In this document: one piece after another, positions 11,944 through 24,633 of the stretch
Layout: each line of letters begins with the position of its first letter
How positions within the stretch are numbered: the first letter of the stretch is position 1
NCBI RefSeq assembly: GCF_000002075.1
Contig: NW_004797831.1
Coordinates: forward strand, 62,001-126,000
Source of the DNA: Aplysia californica
Taxonomy: Eukaryota > Mollusca > Gastropoda > Aplysiida > Aplysiidae
Reading direction: 5' to 3'
Length of the DNA: 64,000 nt
Notes under the pieces: model-generated
Database searches by the model: none
Seen by the model: only the letters and a program-made list of their open reading frames with translations
What the model was told of the DNA's origin: nothing
Made by a program: the position numbers and the translations under genes

Positions 11944-14900
11944 CTAATCAATTCTTTCAGCATCTGGAGTGTCTGGCTGTCTGCGGGCATCAGCAACTTT
12001 GAACTCGGGTAGTTTATTCAGTTCTTCATACACTCTGCTCACAACAGGATACTGGGTCACGTCAACAGAAAACCTGGGAAAATGTAAAAAGTAATTACTG
12101 GCATACAACACTGGTGAAATTAAGCAGGTATGCATGTACAGTATGAATATCGTCATCATTGTATAAAACTTTCCTTTCTCAAGTATTTATTTCTCTGTCC
12201 TTACATATTGGCTATTGTTACAGGGAGCAACATCAAATACTTTTAGCAGCTCTTAAAACTTTCCTTGAGGAAAATACCTATAACGTGCCATACCAATCAC
12301 TGTGGAGCGCATGTCAGTGTGCTATGGGCTGCTCAACTTATCCTTGTGAAACGCATGTATATATGCATTCAGTAAAACTGTGATCGAATTCAAGAAAAGT
12401 ACGAAGGCTCACTTACGAATACTACTCCCAGTAATAAAGTATAGTTATTTCTGAATGCTTGTTATCTACTTTTGACTTAAGACAAAGAAACCACACTTTA
12501 ATTGTGATTTATGCGCTACTCCTGCTAACCATGTTAGTCAGTCACGCTTGCTCTGGAGTTCAACATGGCTTCATGCAGCAAAATGACTCACTTGAAGACT
12601 GCAAAGCAAGTGTCTTAGTTGATTTTTCCTTTAAAAAATCTTCATATTTGAATTAAAATTTTCCATTCAAGACAAAGGGCCAAAAGAAAGACAGGCAGCT
12701 GGGAGGGGCAAAGTCCATACTGTGGAGAACAGTTTCCAGAGACTAGATAAAACACAAATAAACTTTTTTGTGTTTGTGTTTTGTTTTTCAATGTACAAAG
12801 AACAAATCAAGACTGTAGCTGATACAGGTTTACTTTGGTGACAGCATGATTCAGCAATTAGTGGATTTTGAGTGAAGTTGTTTCGTCTAGAGCCTTCTAA
12901 AGAGTTCCTAGATATGATGCCATACCAGAATCAAGTCTTACACAAGATTTACTACACTGCAGCAGCAATAGAATCTCACTGAATTAGAAACGAAAACTAG
13001 CATTGATCTAAAACTTGGAAACTAAGCTGAAACCTTCTGTAACCTTTTCTTGAATGTATATTGGTGTTGTTACAAGAAAAATGTGTAACTCTATTACAGC
13101 CTGCCTTGCAGGATGAGCAAGTTTACGTTTGGAGCTACTCATTTGTCTTGAGCAGCGGCAATATATGCAGTCGACTCCGCTTGTGCTGAACTCGCTTGAG
13201 TTGATCTTCCGTTACGTTGATCTTTTTCACGGGTCCCAGCACCTCTTTTTCTATACATTTCCCAACAGTTAAGTTGAACTTTGGAAGAGTTGATCTTTTT
13301 TTCCCTCCCCCGACAACATCAGCACAAGCGGAGTCGACTACACTACACATTAGCATAGTTGGAGTTGTGGCCCAAGCCTACTGTTATTGACTGCAGGACC
13401 ACCAAGGGATCTTTAAAAACATGTGCAGCTTGCAGGCTAGGTGTTTGATCTTACCTACCCTAAGATCAGGGTGTGGCTGAAAGACAGCAGTAGGAGGGAG
13501 CCAGGGATAGCTGCAGAAAACACTAAGAGAAAGGGAGAGAAAAACAGAGGCCTACCTTGTGAGAGCACTGAACACTTGAGGAACAAGGCAAGCGTCCGCC
13601 ATAGTCACCTGGTCCCCATAGCTGTACCTCCCTGCGGTCTCCTGCATCAAGCTATTCAGCGCTAAAGTAAGGAAAATAGAGTGGGATAATATCATTTTTT
13701 TTAAAAAGACCTTGAACATTAAAAAAATTAAGTTCCACTCTTTTTAAGATAATCAAAGAATGACAGCAGCAAATTTGATTTTATAATAAAAAATGAAATG
13801 TCAAAATCATGTAATGTTTCGCTGCAATAACATTTTTTCTTCTTAATCATCCTATCACCACTCTGATATTACAGAAACATATTTATCGAACTACAATGAA
13901 AAGAATGAAATAAACTTCCATCTGACCAGACATGGCGATCACTGTCACAGGGAACTTGTAATAAACCAGAATGTCAAGACTATGACTCACTCTTTTGCCG
14001 GTGATCTCATCTACATGTTGCAATCACACATAAAATGTATATCAGTACACAGTTTTATAGACAAAAACAGAGAATTTTAAAAAGACAAATCAAGTTTTAT
14101 GTACCCGGTATCATACTTAATTGTGTCATCCCCAGCAGAAAAAAATTCCCACAAAGGTATTCTAATATAAAACTACATGCACTTGACCTTTCTTCAAAGG
14201 AGTATTTGGTTTAAAAAAATTAACATCAAAATGATGCTATTTTAAATGCGAACACTCACGGCAAGTTGAACCTCCCCCCCCCCCAACCCCCCCAGCAAGC
14301 TTTCATGTTTCTGGTATGACACCCACCTTCAAGACCTCTAGAGACATAAAAGTGTCCCCAGTCTTTGTGCGTCTCCTGAACTTTCTTGATAACACCCACT
14401 GTTTGATATGGCTGAATGCCGCTGTTGACCACTTCCGACAGGGCCCTCACCTAAAACACAAATCATATCTCCATAAAAACACATTACGTAAAACCAAAGG
14501 TCACAACATATTAACGAGTGCATGGAGCACCAGAGAGGGGAATAAATGAATACAAATCAAAATAAAACAAGCAGAATAAGAATCTTGCTGGCATCTCGCA
14601 AAACTTCAAGGTTCTATAAAAGAGTAAAATGAATGTAGGTTTCAAACGAGCAGGTAAATTTACTTCCTCTCAAAGGAATTTCTATTGCTAGAAATCCATT
14701 GAACGAAGATATAATATAAGATATAATGTAAGAAGTACACACATACACACACACACAAATATATATAACATATGTGTGTGTGTACTTCTTTACATACATT
14801 GTGAATGCGAAGAAAAAATTAATTTGGGAGCGGACAGCGAGTTTATCTTGTTTACTATGAAAGAATTCACTTCCTTTTCAATCTTTCATGTTTCAATCTT

Positions 14901-17900
14901 TCATGTACCAGATCACACCATCATGTATACCTTAGCTCTGGCCACTTTGTCTCTTGGCAGAAGAGGAGGAGACGGATTTCTTTCCTCCAAGTACTCCATA
15001 ATTGGTATCTATCTCAAAGAAAAACAGACAAAAGTAAGATAATGCAGTGTTGGAATAGAAATCAGGAAATTATGCATAATTCAGAAAGGCATTTTTTTGT
15101 TGTTGCTTCTTTTTCCAGAATAATGAAATAATATGAAGGTTGATATTCTATTCAATGAAAACATACAGCGTAACTCTTTACTACTGTGGTGCACATTTCA
15201 CCAAACGGTAGCAGCAATGAAGATAAATAGGATAAAGTAGGCCTCAGACAAACCCTTTCGCAGCACAAAGTAATATTATAAAAACTGCTGAACATTCTCC
15301 TCCAATAACCAATATATAAATCGACATCTGAATTCACAAGTCTAATAATTAGACACCCTGATTGCAAATGTTTCTGCCCCTTTTTTCCCCCCAACATTGA
15401 TCTCTCATGCTAGGTACAAAACCTGTGATGTAGTCTCCGAATTTGAAAAGAATAGGGCTGAACATGGAGCTAGCGTGTTGTAAGAGGCAACTAAACAGCA
15501 ACACAAAATAAGACACCTGGTCCTCCGGGTGGGGGTTTGAGTGAAGGACTGGCACCTCTACCCCATAAAACAAATCTGTCACCATAGAAACATTCGGAAG
15601 AGGAAACAACCAGTTAGAAATCTTGGGTCTGAGCAATATCTTTTGACTATGCAAATATCTTTTTTTATGGCTGACTTTAAGCATCAACTTTGTCTGCTAA
15701 GAAATACGTTCGAATACACTCTTTAGTTTAGTAGTTTTAATAAGAGTTCTACGGCACTTGCAACACAAATAGGTCATATAAGTGCCCAAGATTAGAAGTG
15801 TCACAAGAGAGTAACATACACAAAAAAGAACGAGGGGAGATAAGAATGATTGACGTTTGATTTTAAGAGAAAGAAGGAGCAAACCACACCAGAGCATCCA
15901 CCAACCACCCACTAATACACTCTGATATTAGCATAAACTGATGATGAGGCCAGTGTGCTGAGTAGGTGTTTTAATGAAAGAAAAGGGCAACGTGGTCAAA
16001 AGACAATGCTTTGGACTTGATTGATGTATACAAAAAAATATCAATGACTTTGGGGGGGGGGGGGGCTACACCTGAAGGCTATCTCGCTTATTACTGGACC
16101 GAATTTTACCACATTCATGTAAGGAGTTTTAAAATCCGCAATCAAATTTGAGAAAACAGTTTGTTTCCATGGATACGGCGGCCATATTGGATTTTGTTGA
16201 CATGTCTTACGTAATGAATACCGCACTTGTCGCTCTTGGAAATTGATTGTTTTTTTGCATGCGTGTTAACACATATTAGATCTAAAAATTTGTCTGTTGT
16301 TTTTTTCCTAAACGAATTAGAAAATTTTTTATGAATTTTTTCCTGAGGTAGCATTCAAGTTTTTTAAAAATCAGTGAAAATCCACACTCCAGACACCACC
16401 AACAAAAATCTATTCCATATATCAAAAATTCAACAGACAAATTTTTAGTATTACATCTTCTCTTCATTCTGTGAAAATTTAATGAAGATTGGATGAAAAA
16501 TGGTGGAGTTATTTAAAAAAGTATAGAAAAAAGTCGCGTTTTGAAAAAACGGACGATAAAGAAAAATAAAATATTGACTTTATGAAGAAATGGTGGTGAC
16601 AAACATTCCCGGTATGGGAAAAAATACGTTTTTTTTTTGTTCTTATGCGATGAAATAGTTGTAAGAGTGGCTGAGGAAGCTAAAAATGCCTACAACTCAA
16701 ATTTCATAATTTTGTGCCGAATCTTGACTTTAGGGGTGTAGCCCCCCCCCCTTAAGTGCAAAGAGGACGGCAACAGACAACTCAAAGACAAAGCATAGGA
16801 GGAGCTTGTTAGTTACGAGAAAAACTTTGACACAAATGCTGTAAGGAACAGTGTCATTACAAAATGATCCTTGTATGATCTGCGTATTGCCAGGAATATC
16901 AATGTTGTAGTCAATCTCTCATGTGGCAAAATTGTCTCACTCATCATGGTATTCTGTTTGTTTGTCCAGGGACTCACGATGAGCAGCAGCTTGATGAACG
17001 TGCTGTCGTCCATTCGTAAATCAATCCGTGGGTCTGAAGAATAATCCATCAATTCACGAAGCAAGTTGATGTTTGAGTGTTTAGACCTATGGAGAAGCCA
17101 CTTTTTGGACCAAAGCCTCTTTTGCTTCTTTTTCAAATATAGACCCATAGCTAGATTTGTGGTTTGTCGTCACAATGGTATGCACTAGGTTTGCACAGTC
17201 CTGGCCAGTGCCGTGTTTGTGCACTCGGCCCAGGTCATCTCAGCGGGCCTCAGGACAAAACTCAAGGCGGCCTCAAGGATCATCCGAAGGACGGCCTGTG
17301 TTGTGTGTGGCCCGCATAACAGTCCAAACATTAATAAACCTCCAAACAAAATCATGCGACTTAGCAGCACTCACAGACTGAGAGAGGTGCATCCCATCGA
17401 TGAACAGTGTCGGCAACTGACGCATTGGATTCAACGCTTTGAACTCATCAGTCAGCTGTGAATTAAAGAGGTGCAAGGTATACAGTTGATCAGGTAAAAC
17501 TTGAATTCGTCTCAACAGTATCATTGTTTCTAGTTTATCGCAGTCAAAGTCACAAAAGTAGGATTGGTGTTCTGCTGTTGTAATTAAGTTGTATACAGTA
17601 TAATACGGATAGGTCAAAAACAGAAGACTCGAAATTTTCACTTCAAAGAAAAAATTGTAAATTTATGCACTTATAAGAAAAGAGGATTAAAAAGGACTTA
17701 TTGTTGAACGAGTCATAGATTATGAAATCACCAGACTAGCTTTTATCATTATAACACCATGTATTTTCATTCAAAATGGAAATGTTTTCTGTGCGTAAAT
17801 AACAGCAAAAAAAACCTATAAGACTTTGAATTTTTTTCAGTCATGCTGTAGACTCACACTCTGTCAGTTGATGGCAAGCATCTCTTGCAACACTCACTAC

Positions 17901-20900
17901 CAATAAAGTACAGAACACTATTATCATCATTGCCTTTCTCACCCTGGATCAGGATATAGGCTCTGCGCTAGCCGCTTGATGTTATTTCAGGTCTCCCCAC
18001 TTATCTGTACATTTATTTTTGTGACTCTTCTCTGGGTCCTACGTGGTCTTCCCCTTGATTATTACCATAAGAACCCCCCCAGGTTACCAGGATCAATTAT
18101 TGTCAACTACTGGGAAAGAGATCACTTGTCTCAGCCAGCTTGTAACCACACAGTGTGCCTTTGTGTGGAGTCTACAAGCCTCGACCGTACTTCAATTTTG
18201 AAAATAAGATGAAATAAAAAAGAAAGAATAAGCTTCCCCTTTAAAAAGAATAGAAATTTATCTAAAGTCATCACCTACATGCTCTCCCTTTACCAAGCTG
18301 AGAGATACTTTCTTATGTTCCAGACCTTTCAGTGCCAGCGCTGAAAATACAAGCGGGATGTATGATGATTAGCTTTCTTTCTTACCAATAACAGGAGCAT
18401 CTTGAAACAAACTAGACTCAACAGGTTAAAAAATATTGAAATGGGTTGGAATGAAGACTTTTATAAATTCAGAAAGGCTAAGGTAAAGGAATAAATCTCC
18501 TTGAAATTGGCATGATTGCTTTCAGCAATGTTTCCTGATGACAAAATATTTGAAATTAAAACTTGCACTCAGGCCTTGGGAGCTCTTCTGTACATTCTAA
18601 GTTGGACAGCACTCGTTTTTTTTCAAAGAAAAACTGGGAAGAAAATTATGAAATTAAACAAACCTTTTTTGTGAAACGACCATCGACATCTTTATTTGAA
18701 TAACTGATTTATCGCGAAAATACCAGAAACTGATTTTGACAACTCAGTGAAATGACGCTGATGATATCCAAAAAGTCCATTCTCTGACACGGTGAAATTA
18801 ATCAAATGAGATGGAATGTGAGGGTGGGGGTGGGGGTCTTTTATCTGTATCCCCCCCCCCCCGATGAAACTCTTGCCTGTCAAGGCCTACTACACCAGGT
18901 ACAATTCCAGATTCTTGTAGTAGGCAAAGTTGTATGATTTAAAAAAATTTCCATCAGTTTTTTTGCAAACCTGGTCCTGTGACAGATGGGGCCTCACACT
19001 TTGTGTTTTCCAAAAAAAAAAGGTACCAAAACTTTGAAGGTCCCATTTGCATGCAGGGCACTTTGAAGACACCTTTGGTATGCCGAAAGCCAAAAAGAAG
19101 CAAGCCTGTCAAAGCTCGCAGCAAGGACCAAAAAAAATTTGTATGGTGAATTCGTGAAACTTTGATCAGAAAAATTTGTTTAGAAAGCTTTCGCAAAAGG
19201 CAATATATGCACATGGCTGCTGTAAAGAAAAGAGGCAATTTAATATGCTCAAAAGGGAATGTAGGCCATCCACACACAAATTAGTGGAAATGTGGCAAGC
19301 ACTACAATTACTCTTGAGTAAACAGGAAAGAGTTAATTAAAATGGAGGAGGAGGGAGAAGGAGGAGGAGGAGGAGCAGCAGCAACAGAAGCAGCAGCAGA
19401 AGAAGAAGAAGAAGAAGCAGCAAGAGAAGTTGTGACAAGGAAATCTTTTGTTTTGCCTTATTCAAAATTCTCCTACTTCACTTAGAAGGAACAAAAATCA
19501 AACTATACCTATACGAAGTCTCCATGAGGACGAACTTTTGTAGAACCCATACAGTATAATCTGAAACAGAAGAAATGTTTCCACAAATCACTTTACAAAA
19601 CAAAATGGCAACTAACCAATTTTTCAAACACAACTGAGTCCAAACTAAGAAAAAGCATCAGCACATTTCAGAGTAGAAGAAAACAAAACAAACAAAAAAC
19701 TACTGATCTTGGGCTCAGTGCACTGTTTAGCTTTATAAACTTCAGAAGAAATTTCTTTTTAGTAAATGAATGATTTGACATTGTTTCTTAAATATCAACT
19801 ACATGATGTGCGGAAAAATGTACATTACATTAATAATGTTATAACTGTTGTGTAACCTATCAGGATTTAGACAGTACCTCTTCTTTTAAATTAGTGGTCA
19901 CTTTACGGTGAGAAGTGTACAAGAGGACAAAAATAAAACAAAGCCCTTTCAAGGTACTCTTTCTAAATCTATTTGTACCCATAGACTGAACAATATATCA
20001 CAATATGTAGGGTTTTATTGACAGATCCAACATCAGCAACAGTGGCATATCTACCTCTGCCATTAACTATCATATATCATACGGACAGTAACAACACATC
20101 TAATAATACTCGCAGTGGTGTTCCACCCCAACTCTGATCCCTTAGTAAATGAAAGTTTCTTATAACGAAAACAGCAGTCGAAACCGCTTTGATCGTACGT
20201 AATGAACACACAGTGATCAGCTTGGCGGCTTGATCGTTTTTCCAAATCACTGTTGTCACCGCTTACAACTATAGCAACCTAACAGCCAATCAAATGTCTT
20301 TAGGGCTCAGCAAAGGATAAGCCCATTCCCACGGACCGTCCTTAATGAAACTCTTCTTGTAAAAAGATAGAAGATTTGAAAAAAGAACACTGCGCAGAGG
20401 GCTCACGCTCTCCTATCCCTGAAAATGGGGTGAAAGTTTGCGACACACTTTCCGCCAGTGACACAGTTACCTATGCGCTCATTGGGCCTTTGTTAGGTGC
20501 GTTCTACTTCTACTTTTCGCGACTGCCTTATCCAGGTCATCGACGGAATAATGGTTGAAGTGCTGTGTGTGTGCATGTTTGTGTTTGTGCTGCTGAAATT
20601 TAACAGTAATCACGTCAAACCAGATGAAATTACAGCAATTTTGTAGGGGAAACTGCTTCGTCCCCACAATCCAGAAGAATGTGACTTAATTAGAACAAGA
20701 TGATGGAAGACAAATAGGAGACTCTTCTCTTTTGAATGGATCTCAAAATGCTGCGGTTCACCGTGAAATATAGAAAAACTATCACTGTGTTCTTATTCTG
20801 CTACTTTATGATAATAAAGAAGTGGAAGCAACCGAAGCCCTACACAACTTTTGATCCACCCGCCGCCACTGAATCCTCGTGTTCTTTGCAAACCCCAGGG

Positions 20901-22078
20901 AACAAAAGGGCTCTAACTATAAGTATATGGACCAGAATCTAGGAATTAGCCTAGAGTGAGAATAAAGCCTGAGAAAGTGGGTTTTTGGTTAGAATATTTA
21001 GTCAGATATGGCGGAAAACACAGCAGAGGGCAAAATGGCACTTTCTGTATTCTGAACAATTTTTCTCAGAAATGGGATAACTGTGTGTGTGTATCTTTAG
21101 TTGATATCGTAGAGTGAAGTTTCGAGAAGCTGAGACAGCAAAATTTTTGTGAAGTTTTACATTTTTGGGCAGCAGATTGGAATACATTCAAGACATTTTC
21201 ATGTGTTTTCAGTGATACTAATAAGTTTTAGTGGTTTTGTTGACATATTTTTGTATGGTTAGTTTTGGCTTGTTACCCGCGTCTGTGGAATTGTAGTTAT
21301 AAAAGGGGTTTAAATTCCCTGTCGCAAGCAGGAGACCTGAATACAGTCCCCAGTTGGGAAAATCTTTATTGAGTTGAGCATCTCGGATCGTTCTTCCTGC
21401 TCGGGTGCTGAGTTGTGTCTCTCAGCCCGTATGTTGGTCCTGACAATTAAGCAGGATCAGAAGCCTGCGTCCTTGATGATCGAAATTGTGTTGATGGGGC
21501 CATAAAAAAAAATGTTGGCTACTTACACTTAAAAAATTTTAAATGGTATATTGGGGTTAATTTTCACAGAAACTTGCTTGAACTTTCAAAATTCTTGATT
21601 GAACAAAGAATTTAAACAATATAGCCTACATGAAACACTAAAAATGTCGATGTTGTAGAATCTAGATCTAACTAATCTAAGTCTTTTTTATACTGTTTAC
21701 ACTGAGCCAGAGTACCAAGCAGAGATAAAAATTTGTCTAGTTTTTAACCTTTGTTGTGTTATTTTTCTATCACAAATCATTACTCATGAAAAGCAAGACA
21801 ATTTAATAAGCCTTGGCCAAAGCATTTTTTTTTTTGGTGATGTGATGTTGAAAGTGAAAGTTGTATCTCTGTTGGCTATAATAGAGATTTAGGTAGATCT
21901 AGGAGGGTGTAAAAAACGAAAATTCTCAAAATTTGGACTTAAGTGGATTGCTTGCGCCAGCAACGATATGAGGTAGAGCAATGTAAAATTATGGAAAGCA
22001 AGCCGTTATGTTGATCAAATAGGCACAGACAGAAGCCTAGGTAGATAGGGGGAAAAACTTTACCTTCTCAGCTGCCAT
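11944..22078 (-). CDS. GSTZ1: Maleylacetoacetate isomerase / GST zeta, copy B (complete, 8 exons)
   Basis: Paralogue of copy A; the same isomerase reaction is expected from the family. Coding exons in transcript order: 22078-22064, 19560-19509, 18340-18279, 17455-17375, 15008-14931, 14450-14327, 13661-13556, 12073-11944. They total 648 nt, giving 215 aa. The start reads MAAEK. The active-site text is SSSSWRLR (residues 14-21), so Ser replaces the conserved Cys. [42 protein letters not shown], the TRF arginine and RQPDTP are kept. Intron phases are identical to copy A. The third exon is two codons shorter and the seventh one codon longer, so both proteins end at 215 aa. By eye the two copies share roughly half of their residues, so the duplication is not recent. 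Introns are long and full of MITEs. It could have a different substrate preference; nothing in the sequence decides that. Confidence 0.94.
13168..13340. mobile_element. Tigger-like MITE, ~173 bp
   Basis: Inverted termini CAGTCGACTCCGCTTGTGCT and AGCACAAGCGGAGTCGACT enclose a short non-coding core in the 12.1-13.5 kb intron of GSTZ1 copy B. The CAGTCGA start is typical of pogo/Tigger-type ends. A clean TA duplication is not seen. Confidence 0.65.
13360..13555 (-). repeat. Subtype 3 repeat abutting an exon donor
   Basis: It matches 9235-9430 (GACCACCAAGGGATCTTTAA, GCAGCTTGCAGGCTAGGTG, AGAGAAAGGGAGAGA). Its right edge reaches the 5' splice site of the exon ending at 13556, so the first intronic bases of copy B here are repeat-derived. 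Confidence 0.55.
14728..14797. repeat. CA/TG microsatellite hairpin
   Basis: An AAGAAGTACACACATACACAC-type arm (about 20 bp) is followed by a TA-rich loop and the reverse complement ending GTGTGTACTTCTT. It could form a long stem. It is intronic in GSTZ1 copy B. Confidence 0.5.
15723..15913 (-). mobile_element. Short retroposon, subtype 1, with 10-bp target duplication
   Basis: A 191-bp copy bounded by perfect AATACACTCT repeats at 15713-15722 and 15914-15923. On its own strand it starts with GTGGGTGGTTGGTGGATGC and ends with the shared 3' domain and a (TAAAAC)-like tail. Confidence 0.8.
16051..16752. mobile_element. ~700-bp TIR element with G-tract ends
   Basis: The left end is a G tract followed by CTACACCT; the right end is AGGGGTGTAG followed by a C tract, an inverted repeat of at least 12 bp. 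The interior is AT-rich and non-coding. It lies in the 15.0-17.4 kb intron of GSTZ1 copy B. The target-site duplication is unclear, so no superfamily is assigned. Confidence 0.6.
17595..17640. mobile_element. Half copy of CAGTATAA MITE
   Basis: It starts TA-CAGTATAATACGGATAGG and continues like the left half of the 48544-48716 copy (AACAGAAGACTCGAAAT), then stops. It is a solo left end of the Tigger-like MITE family. Confidence 0.55.
19344..19427. repeat. GGA/GCA/GAA trinucleotide tract
   Basis: An impure purine-rich trinucleotide microsatellite in an intron of GSTZ1 copy B. Confidence 0.9.
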
Positions 22079-22820
22079 TGTCCAGTTTAAAAACACAAAG
22101 CAATCAGCAAGTCAAGTTGCAGTTCGTGCAGGTTATCGTTGTAATGTAAAGCAGCACAATACGAAATTCTGCTGGGGCACCAGGGCATTGGCCTACTGCT
22201 AGGTACGTCGCGAGGATGCAATCCCTGAATTTGAACGATGACTGCTTACCGTCCGTGCCTCTTCTGCTCTCAAATACTTCGTTTTGAAGCACCGAGCTAA
22301 ACCAAAGATAGTGGGAGGCTAAACTTTGGAAAAATTGAGTTGAATGTCATCTTCTAGGCTTAAATGTTCGATATATGTAATACCAGACCTAAAGTTCGGA
22401 AAACTCGTCTTCACCTCTGACCTTTGAACTAAGCAGACAGAAATAACCATAGATTATAACAGGCATGGGTAGATCACTGACACCAGTGGATTGGGGAATC
22501 CCGAAATGATGCCAAAGAGACTTGCTGGTGGGCGGCAGGAAAAAGGCACTGTGTGTGCCTGGAGTCTTCCCCATATCTGCAGGCCTATGTCAATGCTTTT
22601 AATACTGGAGACAGGAATAATGTTCCTTTCAGTTAGTTAAGTTAGTATGTGCCCAATCTAAATCAGCTAGTATAAGTATAAGGCTGGTGTGCTGATCAGT
22701 TCAGTGGGCAAGGGGGTTATGAAACTAGAATTCTCAGGCCCTTGGTGGCGGGCTATTACGGGACCCATGAGCTATTACTATAGTGGAGCTATTCAGCTGT
22801 TCAAAAATCTCCCCCCTCCC

Positions 22821-23062
22821 CATAGTGGTTTGGCCCTCAGACTCGCAACCATAAGGTTGTGGGTTCGAATCCCGGCAGGGACCTGACAATATGTCCTTGG
22901 GAAAGGCACTTTAGACGAATTTTCCTCACTTCACCCAGGTGGGAATGGACACCAAGCTATAGACGGTGAAAGATCTTGTTAGTTTGTCAGTGTTTGAGCG
23001 CTTAATGAACTGCCAGCACTGTATGCTTCCCGTGAAGCTGAGGATGTTTCGGAGTGTACTAT
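22821..23062 (+). mobile_element. tRNA-derived SINE, 3'-truncated
   Basis: The head contains a B-box (GGGTTCGAATCCC) preceded by ACTCGCAACC. The body (GTCCTTGGGAAAGGCACTTT, GAAAGATCTTGTTAGTTTGT) is shared with the full copy at 58190-58535. The A-box end and the 3' tail are incomplete. Confidence 0.8.
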
Positions 23063-23194
23063 GACAAACACAAGGTGTGACTGTTATCACAAGCAAATAC
23101 AACATGTAGGGGCCTACATAGAAACAGGATGCAGCTTAGCATGGCATTTCCCAAAGAAAGATTTAAAAATTAATTTTTGTGTGCAAGATTTCTA

Positions 23195-23450
23195 CCTACG
23201 GCACTTGCAACACAAATACAGTATAACACAGATAGCTCGAATTCGTCGGGACCGGCCTAGATAGTTCGAGGGATCCATAGTTTGAGGGATATCTTACATA
23301 GATAAAAAAGAAAAAAAACCGCGGGATCGCAGGCACAGTTCGACGAATGTGTTCGACCTATCTGTGTTATACTGTCGTTCGTTCATATAAGTGCTAAAGA
23401 TTAGAGAGTAACAAACATGCAAGGATAACTCAAACACGTTGAGATTGACA
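23195..23450 (-). mobile_element. Short retroposon split by a MITE
   Basis: The two halves (ACGGCACTTGCAACACAAATA at the left, CATATAAGTGCTAAAGATTAG at the right, each given on the plus strand) join into the same text as the 15.7 kb copy. The 23218-23375 MITE is the interruption. This fixes the order of insertion. Confidence 0.7.
23218..23375. mobile_element. CAGTATAA Tigger-like MITE, ~158 bp
   Basis: Near-perfect inverted ends ACAGTATAACACAGATAG and CTATCTGTGTTATACTGT. A TA precedes the left CAGT. Relatives are at 17595 and 48544. The core carries TTCGAGGGAT phrases common to the family. No ORF. Confidence 0.8.
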
Positions 23451-23577
23451 AGTGTGTTCGACATACCCATAATTCGATTTACTGATAAAGAAACATAAAA
23501 GAGATATCAGTTGGGGAATTGCAAATTGTATGAGCTATACGTGATTTTGAGTTTTTCATGTTCGTGTCATCTGTTTT

Positions 23578-23850
23578 TTTAGTAGAGGTTTTACGGTGCT
23601 CGCAACTGCATAAGGCCATAAGAGCACCAGTAACAAACATAAAAAAGAAGAAGGGGAGATAAGGTCGATACATGTTTGATAGGAAAGAAGAAGCAAACCA
23701 CACCAGAGCACCCGTCAACCACCCACGTGTCATCAGTGTCCGACTGCACAAAGAAAAGAAAGAGGGGAGATAAGGGTGAGAGACGCTTGACAGGACAGAA
23801 GGACAAAACCACACCAGAGCACCCGCCAACCTCCAGCAAAAATAGAAGAT
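23578..23850 (-). mobile_element. Short retroposon with internally duplicated 5' half
   Basis: The shared 3' domain is followed (plus strand) by two successive copies of the GGGGAGATAAGG...ACCACACCAGAGCACCCG segment, separated by CATCAGTGTCCGACTGC. It is a partial tandem duplication of subtype 1. Confidence 0.65.
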
Positions 23851-24091
23851 GGAACCAAAAGAAGTTATTCAAATAAATTACCAGGCACTATGACAATTTT
23901 ACAATTTTATTTGAAAAGTGAACAATCCCATTTCAAAAGCAACGTGAGGTAGGCTACATTTATGCAAAAGAAATGCGCTCCCAAAGCAAAGAACTCCCAA
24001 GCATTTTCATTTTTTGTTGACACCTCATAAGATGGAGGCACTCACATTCACAGGCATCAGCATGAGTAGGCCTACTCATGCACTCATGTTT

Positions 24092-24633
24092 TAGTTTAGT
24101 TTTAGTAGAGGTTTTACGGCGATCGCAACTGCATAAGGTCATATGAGCGCCAAGGGGTGGATGTCAACAAAGTAGTCCTTACAGGAAATCAGACTTACTT
24201 TGCTCACCTCTCTAGCTTCAACAGCACAAAGTCTGCTTCGACTATCAAGGCACCCCAGTAATAGTTTGTTTGTTTTAGTAGAGGTTTTACGGCGCTCGCA
24301 ACTGCATTAGGTCATATGAGCGCCAGAAGATTAGAGGTGTTACAAGAGAGTAACAAACATAAAAAAGAAGGAGGGGAGATAACGACGATAGATGTTAGAT
24401 TGGAAAGCCTCACAAGAGTGTGACAAACATACAAAAGAAGTAGAGGAAAAATGACAATAGTAAGGATTAGGAAAGAAAAAGCAGCAGTTTCCTGTTGTAG
24501 ATCAGGCACAGTTATGAGCATGACATTGATGAATCAGCCCATTTACAATTCTACTGTGAATGAACGAGAAATGTCCCCCCTTTGGGAATGGCCTAAAGAC
24601 ACTTCAGTCAGTGGCACCGCCCCGGGGGGTGCC
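24092..24633 (-). mobile_element. Retroposon subtype 2 with nested subtype 1 copy
   Basis: It is flanked by CTCATGTTT at 24083-24091 and 24634-24642. The outer parts match the uninterrupted copy at 27535-27931 (GCTTCAACAGCACAAAGTCT; CCTAAAGACACTTCAGTCAG). Between about 24264 and 24398 a 5'-truncated subtype 1 copy is inserted, with its own second shared 3' domain. Confidence 0.7.

Noticed and set aside
23479-23872. 116-aa and 93-aa open frames with GGCSGVV/GALVW repeats
   Set aside because: They lie in the retroposon subtype 1 body; similar peptides occur at every copy because of the shared repeat.
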